DNA of 64,000 nucleotides, from contig JAQFVV010000072.1 in assembly GCA_028023455.1 (NCBI GenBank), forward strand, positions 5,634,794-5,698,793. The letters are read 5' to 3'. The stretch is from Epiperipatus broadwayi. Lineage: Eukaryota; Onychophora; Udeonychophora; Euonychophora; Peripatidae. The number at the start of each line of letters is the position of its first letter. Positions within the stretch are counted from its first letter, which is position 1. Made by a program: the position numbers and the translations under genes. Below, in pieces: positions 22,061 to 34,199 of the stretch. The notes below the pieces were generated by a model that was not told the DNA's origin, made no database searches, and saw only the letters and a program-made list of their open reading frames with translations.

Positions 22061-22160
22061 GTTTTTCTCATGTGTCATAGCATCAGCCGGGAAGCGAACC
22101 TGCTAACCCGGGACAACTGCTTGTAAAGCAGCTGTTGCTGACCACTTGACCACCAATGCA
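22061..22160 (-). mobile_element. tRNA-derived SINE copy
   Basis: Minus strand: a box-A region GGTGGTCAAGTGGTCAGC, then CAGCTGCTTTACAAGCAG and GGTTCGCTTCCCGGC, then GATGCTATGACACATGAG and a short A-run. Same family as 10,540. No clear target-site duplication seen. Confidence 0.8.
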
Positions 22161-22254
22161 GAACATTTACTGCAACTAGAAAAAATATTAAATGATAAGA
22201 AATATATATGTGAAACCTTATGATGACTACATAGGTATCTTCATGTCTTCGGAC

Positions 22255-22685
22255 TCGTTAGTAGAAAAATATACCAAAAGATTTTCTGATTTTGAAGAGC
22301 ATACTATTGCCATAAATCTATTTTTAAACCACACATAGTTGATATCTCAAAACCACCCATAGAACTACAAATGAAATTAAATGAGTTAGGTGAAGATAAT
22401 ATTATAAAATCTCTTTTTGATGGCAAAAAAGATCCCATTGAAATATATAAAAATGCAGTTGAATACTCGTATTTACATCAGAATCTTATTGTGTGCTTGC
22501 TTTCCTGCTTTGGAATTAGTTATGGTTGTGAATCAGCATTTTCCTGCATAACCCAAATTAAGACTCATTTAAGGCAATTGAAAACTGATATTCATTTAGA
22601 AGGCTAACTGAAATTACCTGTTACAAACCTGAAATCAAATATTCAATTTCTTTTAAATAAAAAGCAAATAAATAAGCCTCATTAA
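22255..22685 (+). pseudogene. hAT transposase C-terminal fragment (ZBED/SCAND3-like)
   Basis: Starts RFSDFEEHTIAINLF, then after a frameshift near 22,320 reads PPIELQMKLNELGED and a hydrophobic stretch. It ends GCESAFSCITQIKTHLR, DIHLEG, stop, LKLPVTNLKSNIQFLL. The CESAFSCITQIKTHLR block is the conserved hAT dimerisation region of vertebrate-type ZBED/SCAND3/FAM200 relatives. One frameshift and one stop at the LEG junction show it is inactive. No TIRs or 8-bp duplication identified. Confidence 0.8.
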
Positions 22686-22829
22686 ATTAGTTATTAATTA
22701 TTTTCTAAATCTAAAATAATATATTTGTTACCATTTATAATTTTCTATGTATTTATAAGAAAATGCACTTGTAAATATTCTACTCTTTTGTAATTTCGTT
22801 TATAATATTTTGAATCTATAGCAAAACGT

Positions 22830-23430
22830 AATAACTAAAATACAGGCTTATTATATACCTATATCAATATATGTGATATTAGGGTATATGAGCACAGACT
22901 TTCACATGACCAACCACTCTTCACTCTATCTCATACGACTGAAACACTTGAACACATATATGTCGAAAAGATAAATAATCACCAATATCGTATTACATGC
23001 TAAATCAGCAATCATCAGTTGGTCCTGATTATCATCTCTCCACATATATGCAATAAGTGCTCAGATATATATTAAGATAGCCAATCTGCATAGTATGTGC
23101 TCATATACCCTATATATTACATATATTGATATAGGTATATAATAAGCCTGTATTTCAGTTATTATGTAGTAGAGATGTCTGGCCATCCCTTATATATGTA
23201 TTAAATGGATTATATCCTGTACATGAGGGGTCAGATTGACTTTAGGTCAACATGGGTGTGACAAGAATCTCGGCCTCAGGGTGGCCCTTTGAGTGTTCCA
23301 TCATCAGATTTTCAATTGGATGGACAGTTGAAGAGTTAGAGTGTGGAATGGATTGAAGCCTGTCCATTAAAGTATAATGATTGGCTATCTTAATATATAT
23401 CTGAGCACTTATTGCATATTGCTTCATTTC
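22830..23430. repeat. Family B fold-back element (subfamily with ACAGG termini)
   Basis: Left terminus ACGTAATAACTAAAATACAG (22,826) with its complement at 23,141-23,165 (CTGTATTTCAGTTATTATG), then another arm to about 23,420. The order arm / partial inverse arm / inverse arm matches the architecture of the copies at 40.5 and 42.9 kb. Contains the family landmark ATCATCAGATTTTCA (23,300). Confidence 0.8.
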
Positions 23431-23920
23431 AAAGCTGTAGACAGTTCTGATTAATTAACTAAATGCATATTTTCCTATATCTATAAACAAACTTTATTGT
23501 CTATACAAATCTATCTCCTAAGCTTTTTACTAGATTAATCAAATTCCTAAACAACCTAATTATAATTTTAGTCAACTTAGAAATAATAATTTTTACATTT
23601 TTTTTAAAGCAAAAAACATTCTTTAAATTATATAAATTTCATTTTATCAAATTATTTTTACATAAAAAATACTATACATTTCGAATAAGCTCATTTACCT
23701 CATAAAGAATAGTTTTTCATAAATATCTGCGTGTATTCTAAGTTTGCAATATTTTAACCCATTTACAAATGTATATTTTACAAATAAATTACAGTTCTGG
23801 CATTGTTTTAGCTTTTATTACACCATTTTTAATAGCATACAGATAAATAAAACAAATGCATATTGGATCATTTTTCAACATTCTTTCACACTAAATTAAT
23901 AAATAAATCATACAATTTTC
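23431..23920. other. Gene-free AT-rich stretch
   Basis: Nothing recognised. Confidence 0.35.
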
Positions 23921-24081
23921 AGTAGTTTCCCATTACCCTTTCTAGCAGTTTCCCATTATCCTTTCTAGCAGTTTCCCATTATCCTTTCTAGCAGTTTCCC
24001 ATTACCCTTTCTAGCAGTTTCCCATTACCCTTTCTAGCAGTTTCCCATTACCCTTTCTAGCAGTTTTCCATTACCCTTTCT
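23921..24081. repeat. 23-bp minisatellite, seven copies
   Basis: Unit AGCAGTTTCCCATTACCCTT plus TCT, seven head-to-tail copies, six of them with no more than one substitution. No spacers, so not a CRISPR-like array. Confidence 0.95.
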
Positions 24082-24096
24082 ACTTACTAATCGATT

Positions 24097-24190
24097 GCAG
24101 TGATGTGATATGATGTACTGTGGCTTCTCCTTAAACGGAGTCAGGAATCTCTCAACAATTATGCCCACAGAAACCTGTTAGCCACTTTAT
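24097..24190 (-). mobile_element. LINE 3' end, about 95 bp
   Basis: Third copy of the 3' terminus of the 7.3-kb LINE family (CTTCTCCTTAAACGGAGTC, GGAATCTCTCAACAATTATG) with a GTGATGTGATATGATG tail. Confidence 0.75.
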
Positions 24191-24195
24191 TCCCC

Positions 24196-24450
24196 ACTCT
24201 CCATATAGTAGTGCAAGAAAGTTTGTGCATAAATTTCCTATCTAGTTCCTACTCATCCAATATTCTCAGACCAGTTTCTAGCTTGTGGCTTTCATCAGTA
24301 AGGAGCCTTGGATTTAAGAGCACTGGATCTAGATCATAGGATCTAATGCAATTCTCGAGCAGCCCTTTTTACCTTTCTAACTAACTGCTTTTAATAACTT
24401 GTGTAAGCATGGAAAAAATATGATCATGTAATGGTAAGTAGTTTAACAGT
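24196..24450. repeat. Family A unit, single orientation
   Basis: One arm from CTCTCCATATAGTAGTGC through the ribozyme core to ATGATCATGTAATGG; no inverted partner. The left terminus is joined directly to the LINE 3' end at 24.19 kb. Confidence 0.8.
24252..24317 (-). ncRNA. Hammerhead ribozyme, core bases intact, helices partly decayed
   Basis: Minus strand: CTGATGA (complement 24292-24298), helix II AAGC/GCTA with loop CACAA (the pair next to the core is A-A), GAAA, loop TG, GTC (complement 24269-24271). Helix I keeps both blocks: the proximal one has one C-A mismatch and one U-A pair replacing a U-G of the 15.88-kb copy, and the distal one has six pairs. Activity is doubtful because of the helix II mismatch. 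Confidence 0.75.
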
Positions 24451-24531
24451 CGATTTCTTAAACTACTATTTGGTTGTTTGATTCACTTTTACTTATTTAA
24501 TTTAAAGATATGAGGTTTACACTTCACTTCA

Positions 24532-24717
24532 ATGAAAGTAATACATTAAATCGTGTGCTAATACATAGCTGAAGAGATTATTTATTTATTTACCCCAGCT
24601 ATGAATATGAAAGTATAGTAACTCTCAAAAGCGTTCAGTCTTATTTTATAATTGTAACTGGAAAGAAAAGCACTTCTCTTCAGCTGCGTATTAGCACACG
24701 ATTTAATCATATTTCAT
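24532..24717. repeat. Family E hairpin
   Basis: Arms contain ATTAAATCGTGTGCTAATAC and its complement, around a centre with TAACTCTCAAAAGCGTTCAG. The centre CTCTCAAAAGCG recurs at 52.24 kb, and a related CCTCGAAAGCACTTAG occurs at the 3' end of the Penelope-like remnant (58.97 kb). Confidence 0.75.
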
Positions 24718-24828
24718 TTAGTAATTCTTATTTAAGGTTTTATAAATTTTAAATCAAGAAATGCTATTTTATTATGCATAAGCTGAAAAGCCAATCTTTG
24801 ATTTTTACCTATATGTGATAGATAATGC

Positions 24829-25072
<244 letters not shown>

Positions 25073-25303
25073 TAGCAAATCATTTTTTTACAAGATAGAA
25101 GTACCAACATTCTTTAATATTATTAAATGTTATTATGAGTGTGGAGATTAAGGCATCTCAGTATATATTTATAATAAATCAGATCTCAAATTCACAGCAC
25201 ATTCCTGATTTCTGGCTACCAAATTGTGAACTATCTTCAAAATGGTTTTTTTAAACTAACGTCTCTCAGTATATATTTATGAAAATAGTTTTCATTCATC
25301 ATG

Positions 25304-25772
25304 TATAGGGGATTTGAACTCAGATTTTCAAGCACCTTCAACTATCCACACTATCTCATACAACTGATACACATAACCACACACATGCAGAAAAGATAAA
25401 TAATCACCAGTATATGTATTTCGTGATAAACCAGCACTCATCAGTTGGTCCAAATTATCATCTTCCACACACATATATAATCAGTGCTCAATTTATATTA
25501 AGATAGAAAAACTTCAAACTGAGCACTGATTATAGATATATGTGTGTGGGAGATGATAATCTGGACCAACTGATGAGTGCTGGTTTAGCGCAAAATACGG
25601 ATATTGGTGACTATTTATCTTTTCTACATGTGTGTGGTCATGTGTATCAGTTGTATGAGATAGGGTGGATAGTTGAAAGGTGCTTAATAATCTGAATTCA
25701 AATCCCCTATACTTAAATTAAGCTCCAGGTTTGTGAAGAGTGCCTGGTTTTCAAATATTTTCAAGCAATCTT
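25304..25772. repeat. Family B fold-back element
   Basis: Arms GGGGATTTGAACTCAGATTT (25,308) and its near complement (ends 25,711), joined at AAACTTCAAACTGAGCAC. A right tail follows (AAGCTCCAGGTTTGTGAAG, CCTGGTTTTCAAATATTT) that is also the terminus of the copies at 42.9 and 49.4 kb. Confidence 0.82.
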
Positions 25773-26222
25773 GGAAAAATTTAGGGGTCCCATGGTTCTC
25801 TCATTTCTTTTATTTAAACATTTAACTTCCTTCAATCTGGCACAAGAGCATATATTTATTTTAATAGCTTCAATTAACGCTATTACATTTCAAACACATA
25901 ATAAATATTGGAGCAATAATATTTAGGGATTTATAAACTAACTTGACTTAACAGAAAAGATTGGTTTACTTAGACATCATTTATATATTTTTTCCAATGT
26001 TTGAAACAAAAAATAATAGTTTTTATTACACACACATATATATATATAGTCACAGGAATTATAAAGTTTCTCTGCATGCATTATATCAACACACTACTGT
26101 TTATTATCAGAATTTGGCTTACAAAATATAACAAAGCTTCATTTAATATGCTCAATAATTCAACTTCACAAGATAGAGTTAATCACTACTCATTTTAGTA
26201 TCTTCGTTGAGCAAATAACCAA
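25773..26222. other. Gene-free AT-rich stretch
   Basis: A short CACACATATATATATAT tract near 26,030. No gene recognised. Confidence 0.35.
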
Positions 26223-26310
26223 ACATCAAAAGTGAGAATATTCATTTATAGTTAAAATCCACAAAGCCAAGTGCATTAGCTTAATGGCTAATTATTAATA
26301 TTACACTTTA
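26223..26310. repeat. Single arm of family D
   Basis: AATCCACAAAGCC, GTGCATTAGCTTAATGGCTA and ATTATTAATATTA match the right arm of the 17.0-kb hairpin. No inverted partner present. Confidence 0.7.
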
Positions 26311-27237
26311 TACAACATAGCGCTATGTAAAATAAATATCTTTTTAAATAATATATATATATTGATTAAATATTTTAAAAGGATTGTTATTATAAAAAAA
26401 AAATAGAAATGAGAAGATTATATCCACATAAACAGAGATAACCTTTGCCTTTGATGTTGCCCAGAATAATTACTACTAATTGATAATCTCCCTGAGGCTA
26501 AATAAGTTTTTTTCATTAACCTATAATAGTTTTTTTGTTGGGGCATATATATAGTGTCTGTGGATTTAAATATACAATATAAAATATAGTAGTTACAAGG
26601 ATAAAATCACCTGCTTATTAATCGTGTTATAATATCCAGGTGAATTATGTATGTCACTTCTAACCAGTTAATCCAGTTTCAAGAATAAAGAATATTAATT
26701 TATGGGGCAAACTTATTCAATTAAAGACCACAAGTTGAAGGTGTTGAAATATTTTAAGAATAATCTTTGCATTTAACCAATGATTAAATTAGCCATTATA
26801 ATTATTTTAAAACATAATTAAATACATCTGTGTGAATTAATTGGAAATTTATTGTTCACAATCAGACCTTAAAATAATTTAATACATCAGAAGTTCCTAT
26901 CGCAATTATTAATCAACATATTTAGTAAAATTCCTTTTTTTTTTTTTTACAAAAGCAATTAATTATGAAAATGAAATTTAAAATTTGTTTAATGTATTTT
27001 TGAGTTTGCTTTGATAGTAGTCTAATTAATTTTAAAAGAAAAAAATATATAGAATTCAGTTTTAATTAAGTTTACTGAATTTTATTATTGTTTTTAAATA
27101 TTCAATAAATCATCCAGCATTGATTTCTATTTTTAAATTTATGTATTGCTTATCAGAATTTAATTTAAAAAATCAATATTTATATTCATTAAAAATATTT
27201 TATTGTTAACATTTTATATACTAGATTGTATTTATAT
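26311..27237. other. Gene-free AT-rich stretch
   Basis: T-run near 26,935-26,948. Nothing supported. Confidence 0.35.
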
Positions 27238-27545
27238 AGTGGACTATTTCCATCATCTAATATTAAATACTGAATGTTGTTGGTTTAGAGGTTACCTTAA
27301 AAATCAATATTGAAGATTCTAAGTGTCCAGGTTCAATTACCATAGTAGAACTGTCACTGATAAGATCAGCAATACCTGAAGAAGAGAGGAGAATAATACA
27401 TCTCAAAACATTATGCATATACTAACCTGTGTGTTATTATTAACAGTTGAATGGAATTGGAAGATTTTAAATAAATTTTTCTAAAGACATTCAATACTTA
27501 ATATTAGATGGCGGAAATAGTTCAATGCTAAAATACTATCATCAC
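27238..27545. repeat. Family C element, longer internal part
   Basis: Termini GGACTATTTCCATCATCTAA (27,241) and TTAGATGGCGGAAATAGTTC (about 27,505-27,524) match the family C hairpin at 12.2 kb, but the interior (27,290-27,480) is different and not palindromic. This suggests a shared terminus around variable cargo. Confidence 0.7.
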
Positions 27546-27566
27546 AAATCCTCAGGAAATCATGAT

Positions 27567-27712
27567 GGTCATCATCATCAATCATTATCAATCCACTGCA
27601 TGATGAAGGTCTCTCCAAGTTGAACCATCTCCGATCTTTAACTTCTCTTCTCCACATCACCCCTACACACTTTCTTATTTCATCCATCCATCTCACATGT
27701 GATCTCTTTCAT
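27567..27712 (-). pseudogene. RTE-like LINE 3' fragment
   Basis: Minus strand: MRWMDEIRKCVGVMWRREVK, then RWFNLERPSSCSGLI, stop region and a GATGATGATGACC tail. Same family as 18.6 and 63.8 kb. Confidence 0.8.
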
Positions 27713-27924
27713 GATGGTAGATTTATAAATGTGCAAAAAAGGAATGATAAAAAAATAACTGTCATAGAATTAAAGAGTGATAATTCAAATAAAATATTCT
27801 TATTTCGAAAATCTATTACTCAAAAATTTCTATTATCCAAACAAAATTCAAAAAAAAAATTTAATTTTTTAATTAAAATAAATAAATTAGTTTATACATA
27901 GATTAAATCCTTTTAAAAATGCAC

Positions 27925-28150
27925 TTTTTCTTATATACTTTTCACAATGTTTTATTTAATGTCACTATAACAGTTTTGACTATTCAGTATTATTTCTCAG
28001 ATTTTTTAATTTTTTTTCCCACAGTACAAAATAACACTTTTTTTATAGACTTGATTTATAACTTGAAAGAAAATTATTTAAGAGATCTGAGGAAGAATAT
28101 TAAGCAGTCGAAACTATTATAGGATAGTTAAATAAAGCATTATGAAAAGT
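27925..28150. repeat. Family G inverted pair, hammerhead-like boxes
   Basis: Left copy (27,925-28,015, minus) and right copy (28,085-28,150, plus) face outward from a 70-bp spacer. The right copy reads CTGAGGA (28,086-28,092), GCAGTC, GAAAC (28,107-28,111), a 5-bp helix ACTAT/ATAGT and then GTT, fitting hammerhead order. However helix II is poor and no helix I adjoins the core. The left copy has CTGAGAA and AAAAC. Possible relatives of the family A ribozymes, unproven. Confidence 0.5.
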
Positions 28151-29444
28151 AGGAGAAGCACAGTCTTTTTAAAGATTTGTTATAAACAATGCAAGAACAT
28201 TTGAAAAAATGTTGAACGTATATTTTTAGAACTACTTAAAGTAAAAAATATTTAGGAAATATTTATAAATAATTAATTGTAGTAAGTTTCCTGCTTTTTA
28301 AAATCTTATCAGAATTTGGGTTTACAATGAGGGGGTGAAAGATACAAGCTTTGAAATCTGAAAAATTCACAAATCTTAAAAAGCCTCATACCATAGCTTT
28401 CATATTAATAGTGGTTTATCTGCATAAAAATAGTGTACACATTTTTCTAATTTGATTTGTTCTTACATTGAACTGAAATTAAAATTTATGTAAAGCTTGA
28501 TTTTCAAAGAAAGTTCATGAAGCATGTTGTTTTATGATGATGATCACATAGTGGTCTGAAGTGAGGGAGAATAGTGGATTCAAAATTACTTTTTCAACAA
28601 TGTCTAAGCTTTATATGTGGTAAAGAGATAGTATATTTTTTGCCATGCCTACAATTTCAGTGTTCTAATTAGAACCAAGTGAAATGGCTAATCTAGATAA
28701 TCACTCAAAAATAATCAGTTAATGGATATCTAACTATCCTTTGCTAGAAGATAATAGAAGAATGGAAAAACCATTCAATCTTTTTCCAAATAATAATTGG
28801 CAAGCTTTATGAATATTCCTTCACAATTGTCTATGAGGGAACTCAGGAGAGACCTTTACCATACAGTGACTATTTATCAAAATGGCTGTTTTAACTTATA
28901 TACATAGTAATTATATTTAAGTATTATATAAGGGCTGGTAAATTTTATCTTTATTTAGAGGAAAAGTTATATTTTATATGTTTGTTTATTTTTTATTTAT
29001 TTTTTCACTATTTTAATTATTTAACAAATTAGTCAACTTACACACAAACAATTAATTAGTCATGCACAGAAAAAAACAGTAATCATTTCATCGTTATATA
29101 GAATTTTATTTCAAAACAGGATCTTATTAGTGACCCTAAAAAATAACATGTCACACACATCCATCTATGTGATAACTTTAAATATTTAAACCAGAAATAC
29201 ATGATTGTTTTTAAAAGAAAAAGAGAGATAGAGAGAGAAAAATTAAATCTCTTGAAAACCATTCATTTATTTATATATTGCATATTATAAAGAGTATGTC
29301 AGGGAATACAATCCATGAAACTACTTACTATATACAAATGATTACTATATCCATTAATTAAAATTAAAAATATGTGAATCTAATCAAGAGAATATAATAA
29401 CAAACTTTTTAACACACACACACATATATATATATATATATGAT
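28151..29444. other. Gene-free stretch with a SINE fragment
   Basis: 28,690-28,760 (AATCACTCAAAAATAATCAG, GGATATCTAACTATCC) resembles the body of the SINE at 39.9 kb in the same orientation. Otherwise nothing recognised. Confidence 0.4.
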
Positions 29445-29750
29445 ATATAGAGCTCACAAATAAGCTCTTAACAAGCTTTGCAGAATATCCCCAATCCCAA
29501 ACCGGTTTCTGTTTCTGGCTTCTTCGGTGAGGTGCTAGGATATTCAAGCATTAGATTAAAAATACCAGGACAAGCCCAACACTTTATCTAATGGATAACT
29601 ATTAAGTAGAAAATCTGAAATTTTCAGACCTTCAGATGTCTTCCAATCCAGCTATATAGCTTAAATAGACATATGGGACTAAACCAAGTTCAGATACACC
29701 ATATATTAATAAGTTTAGCAATATAAAATCACCATATCATTTTGCATTCC
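29445..29750. repeat. A-like repeat with ribozyme-derived region
   Basis: GAATATCCCCAATCCC, GGTTTCTGTTTCTGGCTTC and TTCGGTGAGG are collinear with the family A ribozyme region. The outer body (CATATGGGACTAAACCAAG, ACACCATATATTAAT) is collinear with 14.38 and 48.66 kb. The core is broken: minus strand CCGAAGA, with a duplicated GTTTCT disrupting helix II. No gene. Confidence 0.6.
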
Positions 29751-30530
29751 TTACTCATGCTCTAGTATATATGTGTCCTTTTCATATTTTTCATGCATAG
29801 TATATTTGTGTTCAATGTATATTAAAAATCAATGCTTGGATCATCATCTCTATTTGCCCTTCCTACTGTTATATAATTGGATGCCCAAACATGTGGTTTT
29901 ACAAAGTCTACTTGCATATTACTTACATAACTTGGCACTTCCAATTATGAGCATAGATAAATCCATCATTATACAATTTGGACAACCAATATGTGATATA
30001 AACTTATTTCAATTTTGACCTGTTACATAATAAATATATCTATCTATCCTGAATGCCATGTCATGGCACATCCAATAAGAGGCCTTGATAAATTTATGTC
30101 TCCAAGAGACATAAGATGTGTAGCATTGAAAACAATACCCACAAAAACAAGAAATTTAGCACATATTATTATTTCTTGTACCATATTTTTGATATATGTA
30201 GAATGAAATTTTACAACTGATGAAAAGGAATTATGATCAATCTATATTTTAGAGAGATAATAAACAGATATTTGGATAAATATAATAAACCATTGGATAA
30301 TCTAGAATGTTAAATCTATTATCTAGATTGTTGGTGGTATAATATTAGATATGTTGGTTCAGAAATGATAGACTTTATTTTTAACGAAGATTCTTAGCGG
30401 AAGTATGAAATAAACAATTGCAGAAATATAATTCATTCTAAATCATTGGACTAAAAAGTATAATTATTAATATAGAGAAATAATTTGTTTCTCACATTTG
30501 CATTAGAGAATATGTGGGGTATCTGACATG
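29751..30530. other. Gene-free stretch
   Basis: Plus-strand frames at 29,773-30,018 and 30,015-30,206 are unremarkable and show no known domain. Confidence 0.35.
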
Positions 30531-30960
30531 GTATTAAACCATTAAACATCACACAATCACCATTTTTTATGCTTGCTCATAACTGTTATTAAAATGGGCA
30601 AAACTCTCTATATAGTAGTACCACTCAATGCAAGCCAGACAGAAGGCTTGTATATAAAATCCCTATCTAGTGCCTACTCATCCAATATCCCCAGACTAGT
30701 TTCTAGCTTGTGGTTTTTGTCAGTGATGAGCCTTGGATCTGAGAGCACTGCACATAGATCTTAAGATCTAATGTAACCCTCCAGCAGCCACCTTTTAACT
30801 CTACTTAGTCTGGGAATATTGGATGGGTAGGCACTAGATAAGGATTTTATGCACAAGCCTTCTGGCATCCATTGATTACTCTGTCTTGCATTGAGTGGCA
30901 CTACTGTATGGATAGTTTTGCCTGTTTTAATATCTGATATGGTGTCATGTGATGTATACC
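30531..30960. repeat. Family A fold-back element
   Basis: Left arm from TTAAACCATTAAACATCAC through GGGCAAAACTCTC to the outer body. The right arm is truncated: it starts at TTAGTCTGGGAATATTGG, inside the ribozyme cleavage region, and runs to GTGTCATGTGATG. So the right arm begins within a few bases of the ribozyme cleavage position (GTC then TGGG). Confidence 0.8.
30680..30740 (-). ncRNA. Degenerate hammerhead ribozyme (family A)
   Basis: Minus strand: CTGACAA (complement 30717-30723; G8 to A), weak helix II, GAAA and GTC kept (complement 30694-30696). Same core change as the copy at 1.87 kb. Expected inactive. Confidence 0.65.
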
Positions 30961-31079
30961 TGGGCTTGTCAACAGTATTTATAGCAAAGTCTGAATTCCT
31001 GATTTATTAAATATTTGTATTCTGTAAAATTACTAGGATAAAATGTCTATTTTTATTTATCTCTGTATTACCAATGACT

Positions 31080-32230
31080 GTTTTAAGGGAGATATATTAG
31101 ACATAATGCATGATCTCTCATAGGCTTCTAGGTAGAGTCATGTTAAAAAACTTTGATCTTTTCATTTAAAGTACAGTTGATAAATTTGACCTAGAATCTA
31201 TTGGGTGTTACTGGGAACTGAGGTTTGAAATAAAAACTAGGGATAGATGATGAATGTCAGAAATAGAACATGATGAAATAACACATTGTCATATGAGATG
31301 AATGAAATGAGAGACCTTGCTATGAGGTCATTTTATGTTGGGAGGCTTTAATAAAATATAAAATAATTAATAAGAAAATGAGAGAGATAAACTAAGGAAA
31401 CATCCAGTTTTAAGTGGAAGTGCTAGTTGATGGAATAAATAGACCTCATACTCATTCTCATGCTAAAATATTGATAGAAAGTTTTAAAATATGGAAGAAA
31501 TGAGAAAAAGAATTAAAAAAGCTCTTGAAGGTAAGTTAATAAAAGTGAAATACCTAGCAACAAAAGTGCATAATATTAATCAAATAATAAAGATATTATT
31601 ACAAATAAACAAAATACAGAGAAGAGTCAACAATATTTTAATAGAATGAAAAATAAATGGAAAAAATGAAAAGGAAAATAAAATGGAAAATAAATAATAA
31701 AAAAATGGAATGAAAATAAAGAGTCAATAAGAGTTTAAATTAGACAGGAACATAGCCAAAATATATAAATATATAGATAAATAAAATGAAATGGGAAATG
31801 TCTCAATCTTAAGGAAGTTCATTGGAAAAGGAATAAATAGATTCCAAGAGGGAAGTGGATAAACAAATTGAGATAGTAGATAAAATAATCAAACTAAAAA
31901 AATATAGCAAACAAAATAAAGCAGAATTGAACTGATATAGAAATGAGACGATCTAAAATGGATGAAATAGAAAAGAACTATCCAGATAGAAATAATGAAA
32001 AATAAAATAAAGCTTGATGAAAAAGGGGTAATAATAGATAATAAGAAAGTAATCAATACTCTAAACGACTTAGAGACAATATTAGTTTCTTTAGGATTTA
32101 CATTTCTGATGCATTGTCTATTATGGGTTAAATATAATCAGTAGAGAGACCTAGCAGGGCACCTGTTAGATAGACATCCACATTTATATGATGTACAAGA
32201 ATTAGAAATATTTGTAAGTCTAAACAAATA
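31080..32230 (+). pseudogene. Very decayed LINE-like region (tentative)
   Basis: Many stops, but HFMLGGFN near 31,330 recalls the endonuclease GGDFN motif, and LDEKGVIIDNKKVINTLNDL near 32,010-32,080 recalls the linker before RT in LINE ORF2. The base composition (purine-rich plus strand) differs from the neighbours. Could equally be chance in A-rich sequence. Confidence 0.25.
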
Positions 32231-33419
32231 AATGGTTTGACTTCTTTACTAATATTTTTATATATGTGTTTTTCTTTATACTTGCCCATGCATAGTTGTA
32301 TTAACTTGAGTGATCACTGAATCTCTTTTTTATGTCCTTCTATCATCACCATATATATAAAATTTAAATATCTTCTCCATCATCCATTCTTGAAACATAA
32401 GAATAAAGACGTAAAAACGTGAAATGACACCAATTCTTAATGAAATTTTTTAAACATCTTTATTTTTATTACATTAATAGAGATTCTATGTCTCATTTGC
32501 ATATAATAAATTTAATAAAATAGCAGCCCTATATCACATTAGAATTTGCATTGCCCCTCAGCATCCAAGTCCAGCATTCCATTAATAAGATTTTTAAATT
32601 TAATTCTGTTTATAAACATACAACAATCTGATCTAAATATTTTTATCCTAATAATTTTTCCTTCAAAATATAACCACTTAGACTCTAATTGACTGATTAT
32701 TCTGATAAGTATGCTCTAAAGTAATTGAATACTATTTTTTCTGTTGAGCAACATTCCTCAATTAGTTTTTAGTTCTACTGTTCTTGCATCATTTTTATTT
32801 AGGTTAGTCTATGTCCATATTATCCCTCCATAAGCCCCTAGTTGCATGGTATGTATGCTTTATTAAAAAAACAAAAAGTATGTTCTTCTGCATAATATCC
32901 ACAATTCGCATAATATCCACAATCTACATGTCTCCCAATCAAACATATTTATAAGGCTATGTCGAAAACACTTATGACTTGTGATAACCTCTAGTTTGGC
33001 AACAACAGCAACAAGACAAGAATGAGTGCAAACAGTATTCAACATTCCATCCACTGATTTATCCATTCTCTCTATGTAAGAACAGGTATATAATTCTATA
33101 CCCGCTTCAGATTTCTTGCTTATTTCAACTGTTGATATAAATCCTAAATATCATTTGAATGGAATTTAAATGCGCACGACTATAAATATAAAATTCATCG
33201 GAGGATTTTTGACTTCTAAATTTAAAGGATGCCATAAATTGCTTTAGACTAAAATCATGCAGTAAATTGCATTGAATCATGCATAGTAAAAGTGGTAGAA
33301 ACTGCTAACATGCATTTTGTTTCACTTATTTTCATTTAATAATCTTTAAAGAAACGTGATATTCCTTTTATGGCTTCAATATAAGAATTTACACAAAATG
33401 TTGATATTAAGAAATAGGC
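32231..33419. other. Gene-free stretch
   Basis: A minus-strand frame at 32,863-33,066 shows no recognisable domain. No repeats recognised. Confidence 0.35.
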
Positions 33420-33775
33420 AATTTCTCACTGTTGAAGAAAAGTATATCAGGAATAACAGAGGAATCAAAAGCAAAATACATGAGAGACTAATCAGGAGTC
33501 ATAGATATCATTGAAATAAGTAAAAGACTAAAATGAACTGAGGTAACTAAAATAGCCCGAGATAAAGATTACTTATAAAAATGACAATGAACGAACAACT
33601 AAAATCTTAAAAATGATCTAGAAAGAGACCATGTATGAAATAAATAGATAAAAAAGTTTACTGAACTGATGAGGAAAAAGAAAACTTATGTTTCAATAAG
33701 ACTGAGTTAAACTTGGACAGATCTTGCAGTGGTCTGATATGCAGGATAATCAATATGATGATAATATGGAGAGTG
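33420..33775 (+). pseudogene. Old RTE-like LINE C-terminus
   Basis: Collinear at nucleotide level with 18,840-19,150: TAAAAGACTAAAATGAACTG, GAACAACTAAAATCTTAAA, AGACCATGTATGAAATAAA, then GATGATAAT. Much more diverged and interrupted, indicating an older insertion of the same lineage. Confidence 0.5.
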
Positions 33776-34199
33776 GCTACTTTAGTTGGTTAATTAAAAA
33801 TATCTTAATTCTACTTCATAGTAAAAACATTTTTCCACTGAATTTAACATAAATCTTAGTTTTGAGCATGGCCAATGGGAATTAATAAGTTTTTATTGTT
33901 GTTCAATAAGTATCTATTTTATAGTTTTATAAACCACAAATGGGGTTGTTTCTCATTATTTCATTGGCTTATTAAAGTTCACTTCCGTTTAAATACTAGA
34001 AAAATTGTGTTGTTAAAATAGAAATGATAATAATCTTTTATCAATGATGACTATCATTGTTATGGATTTTGAAGATGAGAAAAATACCACTGCACACATT
34101 TCTTTTTCTTCACTTGAATAGTTGCTTGAATTTCACTACTAGCACTGAAGAATTTGTATGAATGTTGTGTATCAATAATAATTATTAGTTTTTATAAAA

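Noticed and set aside
23921-24081. Regular repeats resembling a CRISPR array
   Set aside because: Units are contiguous without spacers, and the window is animal nuclear DNA; it is a minisatellite.
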